Counted from the stretch's first letter, positions 10,040 to 22,777 are shown. The stretch: DNA of 64,000 nucleotides from Azolla caroliniana (GCA_043228905.1 JBHGNT010000015.1:4774001-4838000); one strand, 5' to 3'. The notes: a model not told the origin generated them from the letters alone. Translations and numbers: made by a program.

Positions 10040-11862
10040 GGGATCGTCAATCCGAGATCGGTCATGAATTGTTGTAGCTTGTTGGCTCCTAAGGCTTTAG
10101 TGAAGATGTCGGCCGTTTGAAGATTTCTGCTAATGTGTTGTAGGTCGACATCGCCAGTTAGAACGCGCTCTTAGAGGAAGTGATAGTGGACTTCGATGTG
10201 CTTTGTCCGAGCGTGGAACACCGGGTTCCGAGCCAGATAGATACTGCTCATGTTATCGCAGTAAAGGGAAGTCGGATCCTTGATGGGTACGCCCAAAACC
10301 TTGAGTATCATTCTGAGCCATATGGCTTCACATGCGGCCACCGCCGCACCCCTGTATTCTGCCTTTGTGCTCGAGAGAGCAACGGTTGGTTGCTTTTTAC
10401 TACTCCAGGATATTGCTCTGCTACCGAGGGAAAAAACAAATCCGGAGGTTGATCTTCTATCAGCTTTGTAGCCGGCCCAATCAGCGTCTGTGTACCCTTC
10501 GAGTCATATTGGCATCGCGGTCTTGTAGAGGATGCTGCAATCCATTGTGCCGCTCACGTAGCGTAGAACTCTCTTAGCGCAATCCAAGTGAGTATCACGC
10601 GATGTTTGCATGGATTGGCTAAAGAGACCGACCAGATAACTTAGATCAAGTCGTGTGATCAATGAGGTAGATGAGAGTTCCGATGAGTTGCGGATACTGA
10701 GTTGGCTCACACGCTTTGGTGCCGGAGTTCGCATCTAGTTTGAGATTGCGATCGAGCGGGGTTGCCGCGGATTTGCACTCAGCCATTCCAAACTTGTATA
10801 ACAAGTTGAGGATGTAGTGCCGTTCAGAGATCATGATTCCGCCAGAGTCCGAATTACCTCGATGTCGAGGAAGTAGTGGAGCTCCTTCATGTCCGTCATC
10901 TTCAACTTGTCGGAAAGGAGAGATTTGACCTTATTGATTTCGACGAGATGCTCACCTCCAATGACTAGGTCATCCACATATAAGATGATGACAATCGGAC
11001 TTGTGGAATCACTTCGTATGTAGAGGGAGTTGTCTGATTTTGACATACGGAAGCCGATTTGATGAAGATATTGCGTTATCGTCGAATGCCAAGCACACGG
11101 TGCTTGCTTGAGGCCATAGAGTGGCTTCTTGAGTCGGCATACAACTTTCGGATGGGTGCTCGAGTTGAAGCCGAGTGGTTGTATCATGTACACCTCTTCT
11201 AATTCGCCTTGTAGAAAGGCGTTCTTGACGTCCATTTGATGGAGGTGCCACCCTTTCGCCGCGGCAACTACAATTACGGTCCGTACCATCGTCATCTTTG
11301 CCACCGGGGCAAAGGTCTCCTCATAGTCAACTCCGTGCATTTGGGCGTAGCCTTTCGTTACAAGTTGTGCTTTGTAACGGTTGACGAAACCGTCAGCGTT
11401 GTACTTCACTTCGTAAATCCATCTGCATCCAATCGCCTTTTTCTGTGGTGAGGTGGGAACGAGATCCAACGTCTCGTTCTTGCGTAGTGCCTGCATCTCC
11501 TCGTTCATGGCTTCGATCCATCGCGGATCCTTGGCTGCTTCAAAAAATGTTTTCCGCTCGCGTACTGTCGCCACCTTCATCATAAAGGCATAGTGATATG
11601 TCATGTAGTCGTTGTAGCTGAATCGGCTGACCAAATTCTTTTCACGGGTGGAGCAATAGAGCTTTTCATTTGCAGAGACGAGAGCTTTCATAGCTTCGAT
11701 TAGTACATCGAAGCCGCCGAACTCACTATCGAGTGAGTGAGTCGATTCATCGTCGTCGAAGCGATCATCTTCGTATTCCAACATTTTTGCCTTGCCTTTG
11801 TCCATCTTCAAGCTAGGCCGTGATTTGCTTTGATCAGTCAAAGGTTGTTGAGGTCCACTCAG
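10040..11862 (-). pseudogene. Copia A reverse transcriptase and RNase H
   Basis: Reverse transcriptase copies element RNA and RNase H removes it. The longest open piece is 11841-10831 (336 residues): linker KMDKGKAKMLEYEDD, then RT motifs GCRWIYEVKYNADG, RLVTKGYAQ-like region, [37 protein letters not shown] and the catalytic ILYVDDLVIGG near 10970. RNase H follows in broken frames down to about 10040. Several frame breaks between 10834 and 10040 inactivate it. Confidence 0.85.
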
Positions 11863-13479
11863 TCAGGTCATGATCGGACTTTCTTCGAACATGCGCGTAA
11901 GGCGATCGTCATCCTCTATCTCTTGTTCGGCGGATTCCGGGTCGAGCGGAGTCAGAGTCGGAGTCAAAGTTGTCTCTAGTGCGTACCAGGATGCGGACTC
12001 GTCAAAAACGACGTCTCTACTTACTCGAGATTTTCGAGTTGAGGGGTTGTAGCACTTATACCCCTTTTGCTCCAGTGAGTATCCTACGAGGATACATTTC
12101 TCCAACTTCGGGTCAACCTTTTGACACTTCTTGTCGGGGATGTGCACGTACGCTATCGCGCCGAATATCCAGGTGTGCGATAAGTCCGGTTTCTTTCCGA
12201 AGTATTTTTCGTGTGGAGTGACCTCGTGCACTCCGGATGTTGTGAACCGATTCATTAGGTAGACGGTCGTATTTGCAGGTTCGGCCCAATATGACTTGGG
12301 CATATGCTTCTCGTTCATCAAGGTCCGCGCTACTTCGAGGATGTGCCAATTTTTGCGCTCGGCTACTCCGTTTTGTTGCGGAGTGTGTCGGCAAGTGAAT
12401 TCTCGCCGAATTCCTTCCTTTCGGAGATACGCTGTGAAATTGTCCGAGAAGTGCTCCTTGCCGCCATCCGATTGAAGACATCGTACATGTCGGCCCGTGG
12501 CTTTCTCGACTTCACTCTTGAATCTTTGGAAGTGTCCGAACATTTCGCTCTTTTGGCGCATTGGGTAGATCCAAGTGTGCCTGGAAAAGTCGTCAATGAA
12601 GAGCATGTAATATCGGCATCCGCCGAATGTAGCCATCTACGCCGGTCCCCGTACGTCGGAATGGATTACGTCAAGTAGACCTTTGCTCACGTTCCACTCT
12701 TTCGGGAATGGGTGTCGGTGTTGCTTGCCGAATTGGCACGCTTCGCATACACCTTCAATCTCCTTCTGTTTGAATGTCGGGAGTCCGATGACGACTCCTT
12801 TCGATTTCATTGCTTTGAGTTTGTTGAGATTGATGTGGCCAATTCGCTTGTGCCATAGCTCTATGTCGGAGTCGGCTTTCGTGCTTTTTGCAAACATGGC
12901 GGATTTCATCTCGTGTAAATTGAGAATGAATATCCGACCCTCTCTTCTTCCACGCGTGATGATTCGGCCCTCTTTTTCGATGAAGCACCTTCTTGGTCGA
13001 ATCGTACTTGCATCCCTTGCTCAACCATTTGACCGACCGAGACCAAATTCTTCATGATGGTGGGAACATGCAAGACATTTTTAATGTATGTTTGCTTACC
13101 TCTTTCGCTGAACGGAACATTGCCGATGTGCCGAATCGGGTGCGTAGTGTCATCTCCGGTTTCGACATAACCGGGTCGCTCCAGCTCTCGAAGTTCGAGA
13201 AACCATTCTTTATGAGATGTCATATGGTTTGAGGCTCCGGAGTCAACAAACCATATGTCCTCCGGATTGAGGGCACTAGTTGAGGTAGAGGCCGACATAG
13301 AGTTTGCTCTATGTTTCATCATGAACATTCCGCCATGGTCGGAGTTGTGTGCATACATTCCCCCACGATCTTTGTAGTCGGAGTTGTGCCCGTACATTCC
13401 ATTATACTCTTCATAGTCGGAATTGTGTGCGTAATTCGTGAGTTGTCGGCTTGTGGAAGACAATTCGTGCATCTTCTTT
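11863..13479 (-). pseudogene. Copia A protease and integrase
   Basis: Protease active-site region IWFVDSGASNHMTS (about 13250), pre-integrase LWHKRIGHINLNKLKAM (about 12850), the CEACQFGKQH zinc half-site (about 12730) and integrase core. The core has IDDFSRHTWIYPM, QSDGGKEHFSDNF and HTPQQNGVAERKNWHILEVA, so the catalytic Asp/Asp/Glu residues are visible. The C-terminal part KCILVGYSLEQKGYKC follows. A stop lies between the pre-integrase and core frames (about 12637), and a frameshift near 12910 breaks the join to protease. Confidence 0.85.
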
Positions 13480-14323
13480 CGGCACTCTTCTTCGTGGTGG
13501 CCGAGCTTTCCGCAATATCCGCATTCGGTTCCGTTTTGACGGCTCGGGCCGGAGTGGAAGCTCCCCCTTCTTGCGAAGGCTCCTCGTTGGCTTCCGTTTT
13601 GCGGCCGAAATTGGGAGTTGTTGTCGTAGGACGGACCTCGTCCGCCTTGTCCTTGGCCGAATCGGCCTCTCGCTCGTCCACGTCCTCTTCCTCTGTTCAA
13701 GTGCATGTAGAGCATGTGGCCTTTTGACTCATTGCTCCTTGTACACACATGGTTTTCTTCAACCAATAGCATTGATTGGAGCTCAAAGAAGGAGGGAGAT
13801 TTCTCCCTTGCTAGAACGGCGGTTCACATCGTGCCGAACCGTGGTGCGAGGCCGCCGAGGCATATTTGCACCATCTCATCATCATCGATACTTAACGCTT
13901 ATCGAGCCAAGCGAGTCGCAAAGCTCCTTGATCTTCAAGGTGTATGTTGTGATGGACATGTCCCTTTGTTGAATGTTGTTCAACTCTTGGTGTAGTTGAA
14001 GCCTTCTTGCGGTTGTGTTCGCCGCGAAAATCTTTCGTAGATTTTCCCATGCCTCCTTCGGCGTCTTGGCCTTGCGAATGTAGTTGAGCATGTGATCGTG
14101 AACACATGTCGCCAAGCAATATATCACGCGGCTTGCGGCTTGCGGCTTGCTCGCATGTCGCGTATTCGGGAGCCGTTTCGATGGGTCGGTCTTCGTGCTC
14201 TCCTTTGATGTAGCTCCAATAACCTTGTCCGACAAGGTATTGGTGCATCTTGTACTCCCAAGATGCGAAGTTGTTTCGATCCAACTTCTCGGTAGGGAGA
14301 GCGCTCCCCATTTGAGTATTCAT
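13480..14323 (-). pseudogene. Copia A gag
   Basis: Nucleocapsid/capsid polyprotein. It starts MNTQMGSALPTEKLDRNN at 14323, with a UBN2-type gag body (FASWEYKMHQYLVGQGYW; ELNNIQQRDMSITTYTLKIKELCDSLGSI), then an Arg/Gly-rich segment and a CX2CX4HX4C knuckle (CGYCGKLGHHEEEC, about 13480-13522). Frameshifts near 14150 and 13890 split it into three pieces. Confidence 0.85.
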
Positions 14324-14458
14324 TATGTTGATTCTTCTTCTTCTTCTCTCTTCGAATGCGAGCTATGTAGCGAAGCTACGATAGCGATGAGCCGGTTCTT
14401 CTTCAACATCGGTGTAGAGCTCAACACACGCGGATGGGCTAGATGGAGCTACCAAATC

Positions 14459-14470
14459 GCTCTGATGTCA
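14459..14470 (-). other. Copia A primer binding site
   Basis: The minus strand reads TGACATCAGAGC just inside the 5' LTR. It differs at two positions from TGGTATCAGAGC, the usual initiator-Met tRNA complement of plant copia elements. Confidence 0.7.
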
Positions 14471-14473
14471 TAG

Positions 14474-14519
14474 TGTAAAGAACCGGGTATGATTCTTGTG
14501 TAGCGAAATAGGTGTGAAC

Positions 14520-14588
<69 letters not shown>

Positions 14589-14897
14589 CACACACACACA
14601 CACACACACAGAATACACGAGGTAAAGTATATTAACAAAGGAGAAAGACTCAACCCTTTACAAGGTGGGAGGAGGGTGCTTTATATAGTCACCCTCTCTC
14701 TTCATTAACTACAAGACTCATGGAGCATGGGGAATGTCAAAGCTCATAAGTTATGTGTCATAGAATATGATTCTATGGCTCATACTAAATGCTAGAATAC
14801 AAAGTGGTGACATAATGGTGACTCTTGACCGTTGGAGTGTCTATTCACTCTTAAGGTGAGTTCACACACTAGACCAAGTTGAGCTTGATTCTCAACA
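14474..14897 (-). repeat. 5' LTR of copia A
   Basis: About 424 bp, plus-strand ends TGTAAAGAACCGGG and GATTCTCAACA. It carries a long (GT)n run at 14522-14579 followed by (GA)n and (CA)n, and a minus-strand TATATAAAG box at 14679-14687. It is flanked on the right by target duplication CATAG (14898-14902). Confidence 0.9.
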
Positions 14898-15027
14898 CAT
14901 AGAATATGATTCTATGACACATAGTTAATATGTAGAGAGTAGTGGTGTGACTCTTGACCTTTGAGTAATCATTGATTCTCAAAAGGTGTGTTCACACGTT
15001 GCACTATGTTGAGCTTGATTCTCAACA

Positions 15028-18000
15028 TACCCCCTCAAGCTCAACTCGGGTCGGTTCCTTTTGATTGATGTCCGCTTCGGCTGGTATCCGGTTCAGACGA
15101 TCTTCGGTGTCCGCTTCGGTTCGTGCCCAGGTCGGACAATATCCGGTTCTCGCTTGTACTCCCCCTCAAGCTTGGCAAGTTAAGGATCATCAATCCAAGT
15201 TTTGACATGAACTGTTGAAGCTTGTCGGCCCCTAGGGCCTTGGTGAAGATGTCGGTTGTCTGAAGATTCGTGTTGATGTGTAGAAGATCGACATCTGCGG
15301 CTTGAACACACTCTCGAATGAAGTAATAGTGCACTTCGATATGCTTTGTGCGTGCGTGGAACACCAGGTTTCGAGCTAGATATATATTGCTCATGTTGTT
15401 GCAGTAAATGGGAGTCGGATCCATGATGGGAACGCCCAGATCCTTCAAAATCCTCTTGAGCCATACGGCTTCACATGCAGTTATGGATGTGCCCTTGTAT
15501 TCGGCCTCCGTACTCAAAAGTGCGACGATAGGTTGCTTCTTACTACTCCAAGATATTGCTCCGCTACCAAGCAAGAAGACAAATCTGGAGGTCGATCGTC
15601 GATCAGCTCTGTAGCCTCCCAGTCGGCATCCATTTACCCTTCGAGTCGAATTGTTGTGGCCGATGCGTAGAGGATGTCGTAATCCATTGTGCCACTCACG
15701 TACCGTAATACCCGCTTAGCGCAATCGACATGGATATCTCGCGGAGTTTGCATGAATTGGCTAAGGAGGCCGACCAGATAGTTGAGGTCGGGTCGAGTGA
15801 TCATGAGATAGATGAGGCTCCCGATCAGTTGTCGATATTGAGTCGGCTCACACTCGTCTATGCCGAAGTCGGCATCTAGTTTAAGGTTTTAATCGAGTGG
15901 GGTTGCCACATATTTGCACTTTGTCATCCCGAACTTGTATAATAAGTTGAGAATGTAGTGCCATTGAGAGATCATAATGCCAGTCGGAATCCGAATTACT
16001 TCGACGCCTAGGAAGTAATGAAGTTCCTTTATGTCCGTCATCTCGAATTTGTTGGAGAGGAGGGATTTCACCTTGTTGATGTCGACTAAACTTTCTCCTT
16101 CAATGACCAAATCATCCACGTATAGGATGATGACAATCGAGCTTCTCAAGTCGTTTCATACATAGAGGGAGTTGTCGGATTTCGACATTCAAAAGCCAAT
16201 TTGATGAAGATATTGCGTAAACTTCGAATGTCAAGCATGCGGTGCTTGCTTGAGGCCGTAGAGAGGCTTCTTGAGTTGGCATACGGCTTTTGGATGAATG
16301 TTGGATTTGAAGCCGGGAGGTTGTACCATGTACACCTCCTCTTCTAATTAGCCTTGAAGAAAGACGTTCTTGACGTCCATTTGGTGGAGGTGCCACCCTT
16401 TCGCCGCAATGAGTGCGATCATGGTCCGCACAGTCGTCATCTTTGCCACCGGAGCAAATGTCTCTTCGTAGTCGACTCCATGCGTCTGTGCGTATCCTTT
16501 TGCCACAAGTCGAGCTTTGTAGCGGTTTACGGAGCCGTCAGCAGTATACTTCACCTTGTAGATCCATCTACATTCGATCACCTTCTTGTGCGGTGAGTGG
16601 GGCACAAGATCCCATGTCTTGTTTTAGGAGAGTGCTTGCATCTCCTCATTCATCGCTTCAACCCATCTGGGGTCCTTCGCGGCTTCGGAAAACGTTTCTG
16701 TCTCCCGTATTGTCGCTACCTTCATCATAAAGGTGTAATGGTACGCCATATAATCATTGTAGCTGAATCAGCTTACAAGGTTCTTTTCACAGGTAGATCG
16801 GTGGAGCTTCTCGTTTGCGGATACTAAGGCTTTCTTCACTTCATTTGTCCGGATGTCAAGGCCTTCAAACTCACTATCGAGGGAGTGAGTCAATTCGTTG
16901 TCGTCGAAGTGATCGCCTTCCCTTTGTCCAGTTTTGAACTCAACCGAGATGTGCTTTGATCGCTTAGAGGCTCTTGTGGCCCACTAAGCCTTGTCATAAT
17001 CGGGCTTTCTTCGAACATGCACATGAGCCGATCTCTGGTTTCTATCTCTATTTCGACGTATTCCGGGTCGAGCATAATTGGAATCAAAGTTGTCTATGGT
17101 GCATACCAGGATGTGGACTCATTGAAAACGACGTCTCGACTTACTCGAGTTTTTCGAGTTGAGGAGTTATAACACTTGTACCCCTTTTGCTCCAGTGAGT
17201 ATCCTACGAGGATACATTTCTCCAACTTCAGGTTGAGCTTTTGTTGCTTCTCGTCGGGGATGTGCACATATGCAATGGAGCCGAATATCTGAACATGTGA
17301 TAGGTCTGGCTTCTTTCCGAAAAACTTCTCATGCAGAGTAACTTCATGCACACCCAATGTCGTACACCAATTCATGAGGTATACCGCCGTGTTAGCCGCT
17401 TCTGCCCAGAGCGACTTCGGGAGGCTTTTCGTTCATCATGGCCCGTGCTATTTCGAGGATGTGCCGATTCTTTCGTTCAGCGACTCCGTTTTGTTGTGGC
17501 ATATGTCGACACGAAAACTGTCGTTGAATTCCTTCTTTCCGTAGAAAAGCCGAAAATTCGTCCGAGAAGTACTCCTTGCTTCCATCCGACTGAAGACATC
17601 GTACATGTCAGCCCATGGCTTTCTCGACTTCATTCTTAAATTTTTGGAAGTGTCCAAACACTTCACCCTTTTCCCGCATGGGGTAGATCCAGGTCGTCGA
17701 TGAAGGCCACGTAGTATCGGCATCCGCCGAATGTAGTCGTCTGAGCCGAACCCCATACATCGGAATGAATTATGTCCGCTCCTTCGGAAATGGGTGCCGA
17801 CGTTGCATGCCAAATTGGCAAGCAGCACACACGCCTTCAATCTCTTTCTCCTTGAATGTTGGGAGCCTGATGATGACTCCTTTAGATTACATTGCCTTGA
17901 GCTTTTGGAGGTTGATATGGCCAGTCCACTTGTGCGATAACTCTATGTCGGAATCGGCTTTCGTGCCTTTGCGAACATGGTCAATTTCATCTCATGCGAG

Positions 18001-19098
18001 TCAAGAATGAACATTCGACCCTCTCTTCGTCCACGAGCGATGAGTCGGCCTCTTTTTTGATGAAGCAACCACCTTGATTAAATCGTACTTGCATCCCTTG
18101 CTCAACAATTTGGCCAACAGAGACCAAATTCTTCGTAATGGTTGGTGCATGCAAGACATTCTTAATAAAATTTTGGTTAACTTCTTTGCCGAATGAGACC
18201 TTGCCGATGTGTCAAATCGGATGCGTAGTGTCGTCTCCGGTTTCGACATAACCGGGTCGTTCTAGCTCTCGAAGTTCTCAGAACCATTCTTGATGAGACG
18301 TCATATGGTTTGAGGCACCGGAGTCGACGAACCATACGTCTTCCGAACCGGAGGCACTAGTTGAAGTAGAAGCCGACATAGAATTTGCTCTATGTCTCAT
18401 CACGAACATTCTGCCACGATCGTCATAGTCGGAGTTGGTGGCGTAATTGGTGAGTTGTCAGCTTGTGGAAGCCGACTCACACATCTTCTTACAACACTCT
18501 TCTTCGTGGTGACCGATTTTTCCGCAATATCCGCATTCGACCGAGTTTTGCCGGCTCAAACCGGAATGGAAGCTCCCCCTTCTTCCGAAGGTTCCTCGAT
18601 GGCTTCTGTCTTGATGTCGAAATTGCGAGTTGTTTTCGTAATTCGGGCCTCATCCGCCTCGTCCTTGGCCGAATCAGCCTCTTCTTGCATGGCCGCGTCC
18701 TCTTCCTCAGTCCGAGTGTGAATAAAGCATGTGGCCTTCCAAGGCATTGCTCCTTGTTCGAACATGGTTTTCTTCGACCAACAACATGGATTGAAGATTG
18801 AAGAAGGAGGGTGGATTCTCCTGTGCTAATACGGCGGTCCTCATCGCGCCAAACAGTGGTGCAAGGCCGTCGAGGCATATTTGCACCATCTCGTCATCAT
18901 CCACATTGACTCTTATCGAGCCGAGCGAGTCGCAAAGCTCCTTGATCATCGAGGTGTAGCTCGTGATGGACATGTCCCTTTGTTGGATGTTGTTCAACTC
19001 TTAGCGGAGTTGAAGCTTTCTCGCGGTTGTGTTGGCGGCGAAAATCTTTCATAGATACTCCTACGCTTCCTTTGGCATCTCGGCTTCTCGAATGTAAC
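15028..19098 (-). pseudogene. Copia B internal region, 5' end missing
   Basis: Minus-strand copia polyprotein in many frames. From the 5' side: late gag (ELCDSLGSIRVNVDDDEMVQ, VEENHVRTRSN; 18997-18707), Arg-rich tail and a degraded knuckle region (about 18560-18480), protease and pre-integrase (18250-17900), integrase (17840-17094), linker (17087-16890), RT (16730-15889, with ILYVDDLVIEGE at about 16120) and RNase H (15574-15041, with SKKQPIVALLSTEAEYKGTS). No 5' LTR or gag start is present; the copy stops at about 19098, where the coiled-coil-like sequence resumes. Confidence 0.82.
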
Positions 19099-19778
19099 TA
19101 ACTATGCATGCAGGAGTTCAAGGAGGAGAAGGCAAGGCTCGTCCACAAATAGAAGCAGAACACGAAGTTCTGCTAGAAGAAGCTCAACGAGATAATTTCC
19201 TGTTTCAACTTGACTATATCAAAGCTCGACCTAGACGCCCAAAAAGCCACGAACGCATTACAAGAGTTTCACATCAAATATCAGATGGGCAAAATACAGA
19301 TCAATGGCCTTTTGGAAAAGCATCAAAAGCAGTTGGACCAAAAGGTAGAAGAAACTCAGACTCGGGGATGGAACAAATGGTCGGCACAAGCGGCCAAATT
19401 ACAAATACTCGGAGCGGATTACGAGAACCGTAAGAAGGAGGGCCGATGATTCTACAAAATGGATGAGAACAGTGTCCACCTGCTCCGAGAAGACCTCACT
19501 AAATAATTCCACTCCCTCTCTCGGACGCACAGCACAAATCATAAAACTAATCGAGGAATTCGAGGATGAGCAGTTGCAACTCGCCATAGACTTGCAACGA
19601 TATGAACAAGAAAGAATCTAGGTTGAGGCCGAACCCAATGCCCCAACACGAGGGGGAAAAGAAGCAACCAGTGAAAGCAAGGTTAAACAAGAGGCAGAGG
19701 TGGAGCACCAGGTACACATAGAGCAAGCCAACGACAGGAACGAGCAAGTAACCACGACAAAATAACAGCCCTAACCGG
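19099..19778 (+). other. Unrecognised coiled-coil-like remnant (right part)
   Basis: Plus-strand frames give a helical, Lys/Glu/Gln-rich product (for example LDLDAQKATNALQEF, HQKQLDQKVEETQTR; 19210-19449) with several stops. The composition matches the 6340-8316 block, and the two flank copia B, so they look like one sequence split by B. A further piece, ending in KSHMENEQQSEPEGMPFEF and a stop, lies at 20501-20566 beyond LTR F1 and may be its C-terminus. No family is recognised. Confidence 0.35.
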
Positions 19779-20500
19779 TGTCGTAGTGTATTTCGTACAC
19801 TACGTGAAAAAGTAAAAAATAATATAAACGATTTAATTACATATAAATAAATAAAATAAGAATATCAAGATATTTATCACGTGCATAGGGCAAGATTCGA
19901 ACCCTGTACCTCCACATAGCCAAACCTCAACTTTACCATTATGCTACCTTATCTTTAGTGTTCTATAAATAGATTTAATAACTATAAGTCCTTTATTTGC
20001 GCCTACCTTTATTAAAAGGTAAACCATGCATTTTTAGAGTGCGTGAATATTTTATAGAAAAACGCAAGCAACTAAAAAGTGACTCATGCACATCTAGCGT
20101 GCATGAGCACTATATTTAGCAAATAAAAGCAAGGATTAGAAAAGCATCACATGCACATTTAGTGTGCATGAACATATGAAAAAAAGCATGTAGCTATGCT
20201 TAGTCTCTCTCATCACTATATAAGGATGGGGAGCACATTGTAGTTTTTGTTGATTATTTTTCTATAATGATCAATCAATCTAAAATATTCGTGGGATTCA
20301 CGAATTTGCTAAAATAATTCTCTCTTACTACCTAAATATTGACTAAATATACTAAACTCGTGGGATTCACGAGATTCTTATCTTATAACTCTTTATACCT
20401 ATTCTTTACTAGCCTTATTTGTATTTTTCTTTCTCCTAGTCCAAAACCTCGGCGGTTCCCACCCGACTCACGCAACGATCCGAAGCCGAAAGGCACGACA
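19779..20500 (+). mobile_element. Solo LTR F1
   Basis: A 722-bp segment with ends TGTCGTAGTG and GGCACGACA, flanked by CCGG (19775-19778) and CCGA (20501-20504), a 4-bp duplication with one change. It has TATATAAGG at about 20217-20225, a 3' part with a CGGCGGTTCCCACC motif like that of E and G, and no coding region. A second copy is F2. The ends and the 4-bp duplication place it with G and E, probably in Ty3/gypsy. Confidence 0.75.
19894..19946 (-). promoter_or_regulatory. tRNA-like A box/B box pair in LTR F1
   Basis: The minus strand has TAGCATAATGGTAAAG (plus 19931-19946) as an A-box-like block and GGTTCGAATC (plus 19894-19903) as a near-perfect B box, 43 bases apart start to start. The region between them includes a GGAGGT segment shared with G and F2. 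Confidence 0.6.
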
Positions 20501-20566
20501 CCGATAAAATCACACATGGAAAATGAACAACAAAGCGAGCCGGAGGGCATGCCTTTTGAATTCTAA

Positions 20567-22185
20567 ATTCCAACCTAGAAAAGTGATCATGATCCTCATA
20601 GAAGTGGCACAAATGTAGAATGTCAATAACTCAAAAGCCAGTTCAATACCTACCTCTCACAATATTAAGGTCTATTTGAGTGAATTTTGTCACTGAGTTC
20701 TTACATGGCCGATGCAAAAACATTTCCATGATACTGGTTTAACCCAATTTTCTAAGAATGAATTTTACAACTCTTTTAAATATGTATCAATTAAGATACT
20801 AAGGCAATTATATTTACCACATATTATAATAGAATCTAAAGTAAATCAAATTTTACAACAAATAGCCCTTTTACATAGGTTGAAGGAGAGAAAGGAAATG
20901 AAAATAAACTTTTCGGGGGGGAATGAATATACTTGAGTTTCAACATGTCACCTTGATCGTCATGGGCCTCTTCCATTGTGGATCACCTTTACCTCTCCAT
21001 CTCCTTTTAAGGAAGGAACCCTTGACCTTGATTCTCCGATGCTTAGCTCTTACCATTTCAATTATTTTTTGATGTCTTATAACTTTAACTTTTTAAGTCT
21101 TAGTGTTTTAAGCCTTCGTAGTACATAGTTATTTATGTAAATAGCCAAAAGGGTTAAGTTAACCCTAAGTTGTACCTCAAATGGATAGGCCTTCTAATAT
21201 TGTGTAAGAGTGTAATTATGAGAAAATCAAATAATAAAGAATAATTTTATGTGTTGACTAAAGTTTCTCTTTGTCTCACACTCACATTCATGGTTTATCG
21301 CTTCAATCTTGTTTAATATATCATATAAAAGTTTTTTATTTTGCATCGTCATTTGTAACAAATTAGCTAACCTCTTATCCTAAACATTTCCCTTTGTTCC
21401 CGCAACATAACATTGCTACCATTGGGTGCAACAAAACCTAAGTAGGTTGGTTGGCCCCATGGATAGAAAGAGAGTTAGAACTAAACAAAATTCACCATGC
21501 TAGCTATTTCAACTTGGCAAACAACTTCTTTATTATCACACCTATACATGGTAAAGTGGAGATGGATGTTACTACACTAGAATGTGATCAATTGGAAATC
21601 AAGTAAAAGGTGGAGAAAAAGAGAGAGAACTCTAGGTTTTCCAATTCTTTAATTGGACAAGGTCTGAAGCTATGACTTGTGAAATCGGATCCATAATAGG
21701 GAACAAAAATTAGCACGAGATATGCACCTACACAAGCTTGTTAGATATAACTAATGGTCACCCTCAAGTTGTCAATTTATCCCCAAATGTATCCTTATAG
21801 TGCACATTTTGTGATGACACCCCAATTAAGAGTAGTTATTTTGCAACCAAATCATATGAATTGATTAGGTGTCAATGTGTGAAACCATAGATAAGTCATA
21901 TATAGGAAAGAGGGAAGTAAGATAATAAGATTGACTAGTTAAGTGACAAGTCCACCAGAATAATATTCTTTGTTGGTAGGTTAAGATGTACTTCTTCTTG
22001 AAGTATGTACCATTCACTTTCAGAGAAGTATTATCTCGTACTAGCTTGTATCTAGGGAGCTAGGTCATTTTAAATGACGAGTTAGTTGATAGAAAGGAAA
22101 TATTCCCACAACTATCAACTTACTTGCACGTTTACTATGACAATCAAACCAATTACATAAACCATAAAACACATGGTTTCGCAAT
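20567..22185. other. AT-rich stretch, no gene seen
   Basis: No recognisable gene or element. A 74-codon open frame at 20712-20936 has no recognised family. The base composition is that of ordinary AT-rich plant intergenic DNA or very old repeats. Confidence 0.4.
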
Positions 22186-22323
22186 TCAATTTACGTTTTC
22201 AAGTTAGGTCAAAATTCAATATTTTCAATATTTTGAATTTTATTGTTTCAAAATTTTAAAGATTTTTCCTAAAATTTCATAATTAGGCTTTAAAATAAAA
22301 AGGTTGTCCAAAAAATAATCAAG
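22186..22323. repeat. AT-rich repeat, left half, split by copia J
   Basis: The AT-rich segment just left of J resembles 51377-51520, and the sequence just right of J (44234-44400, AACCATTTAAACCGAAACG and GTTCGGTTCGGTTC) resembles the following part of the same repeat at 51560-51700. J therefore inserted into a diverged copy of that repeat. Confidence 0.5.

Positions 22324-22777
<454 letters not shown>

Larger units (their letters stand above)
9290..14897 (-). mobile_element. Near full-length copia element A
   Basis: A 5608-bp minus-strand Ty1/copia element. Its LTRs are at 9290-9709 (3') and 14474-14897 (5'), with target duplication CATAG at 9285-9289 and 14898-14902. The order on the minus strand is 5' LTR, primer site, gag, protease, integrase, RT, RNase H, purine tract and 3' LTR. 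The coding region is broken by several frameshifts and stops, so A cannot move by itself. It is inserted into the 3' LTR of B. Outside the microsatellite the two LTRs differ at roughly ten positions. Confidence 0.9.
8317..15027 (-). repeat. 3' LTR of copia B, interrupted by S and A
   Basis: On the plus strand it starts TGTAAAGAATCGG (8317) and ends GATTCTCAACA (15027), so on the minus strand it reads TGTTGAGAATC to CTTTACA. The LTR sequence is in three pieces: 8317-8616, 9254-9289 and 14898-15027, separated by solo LTR S and by copia A. Putting the pieces together gives one LTR similar to those of A (shared motif GGGTGCTTTATATA with the TATA box on the minus strand). A purine tract (minus strand GAGGGGGTA) lies at 15028-15036. 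Confidence 0.75.
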
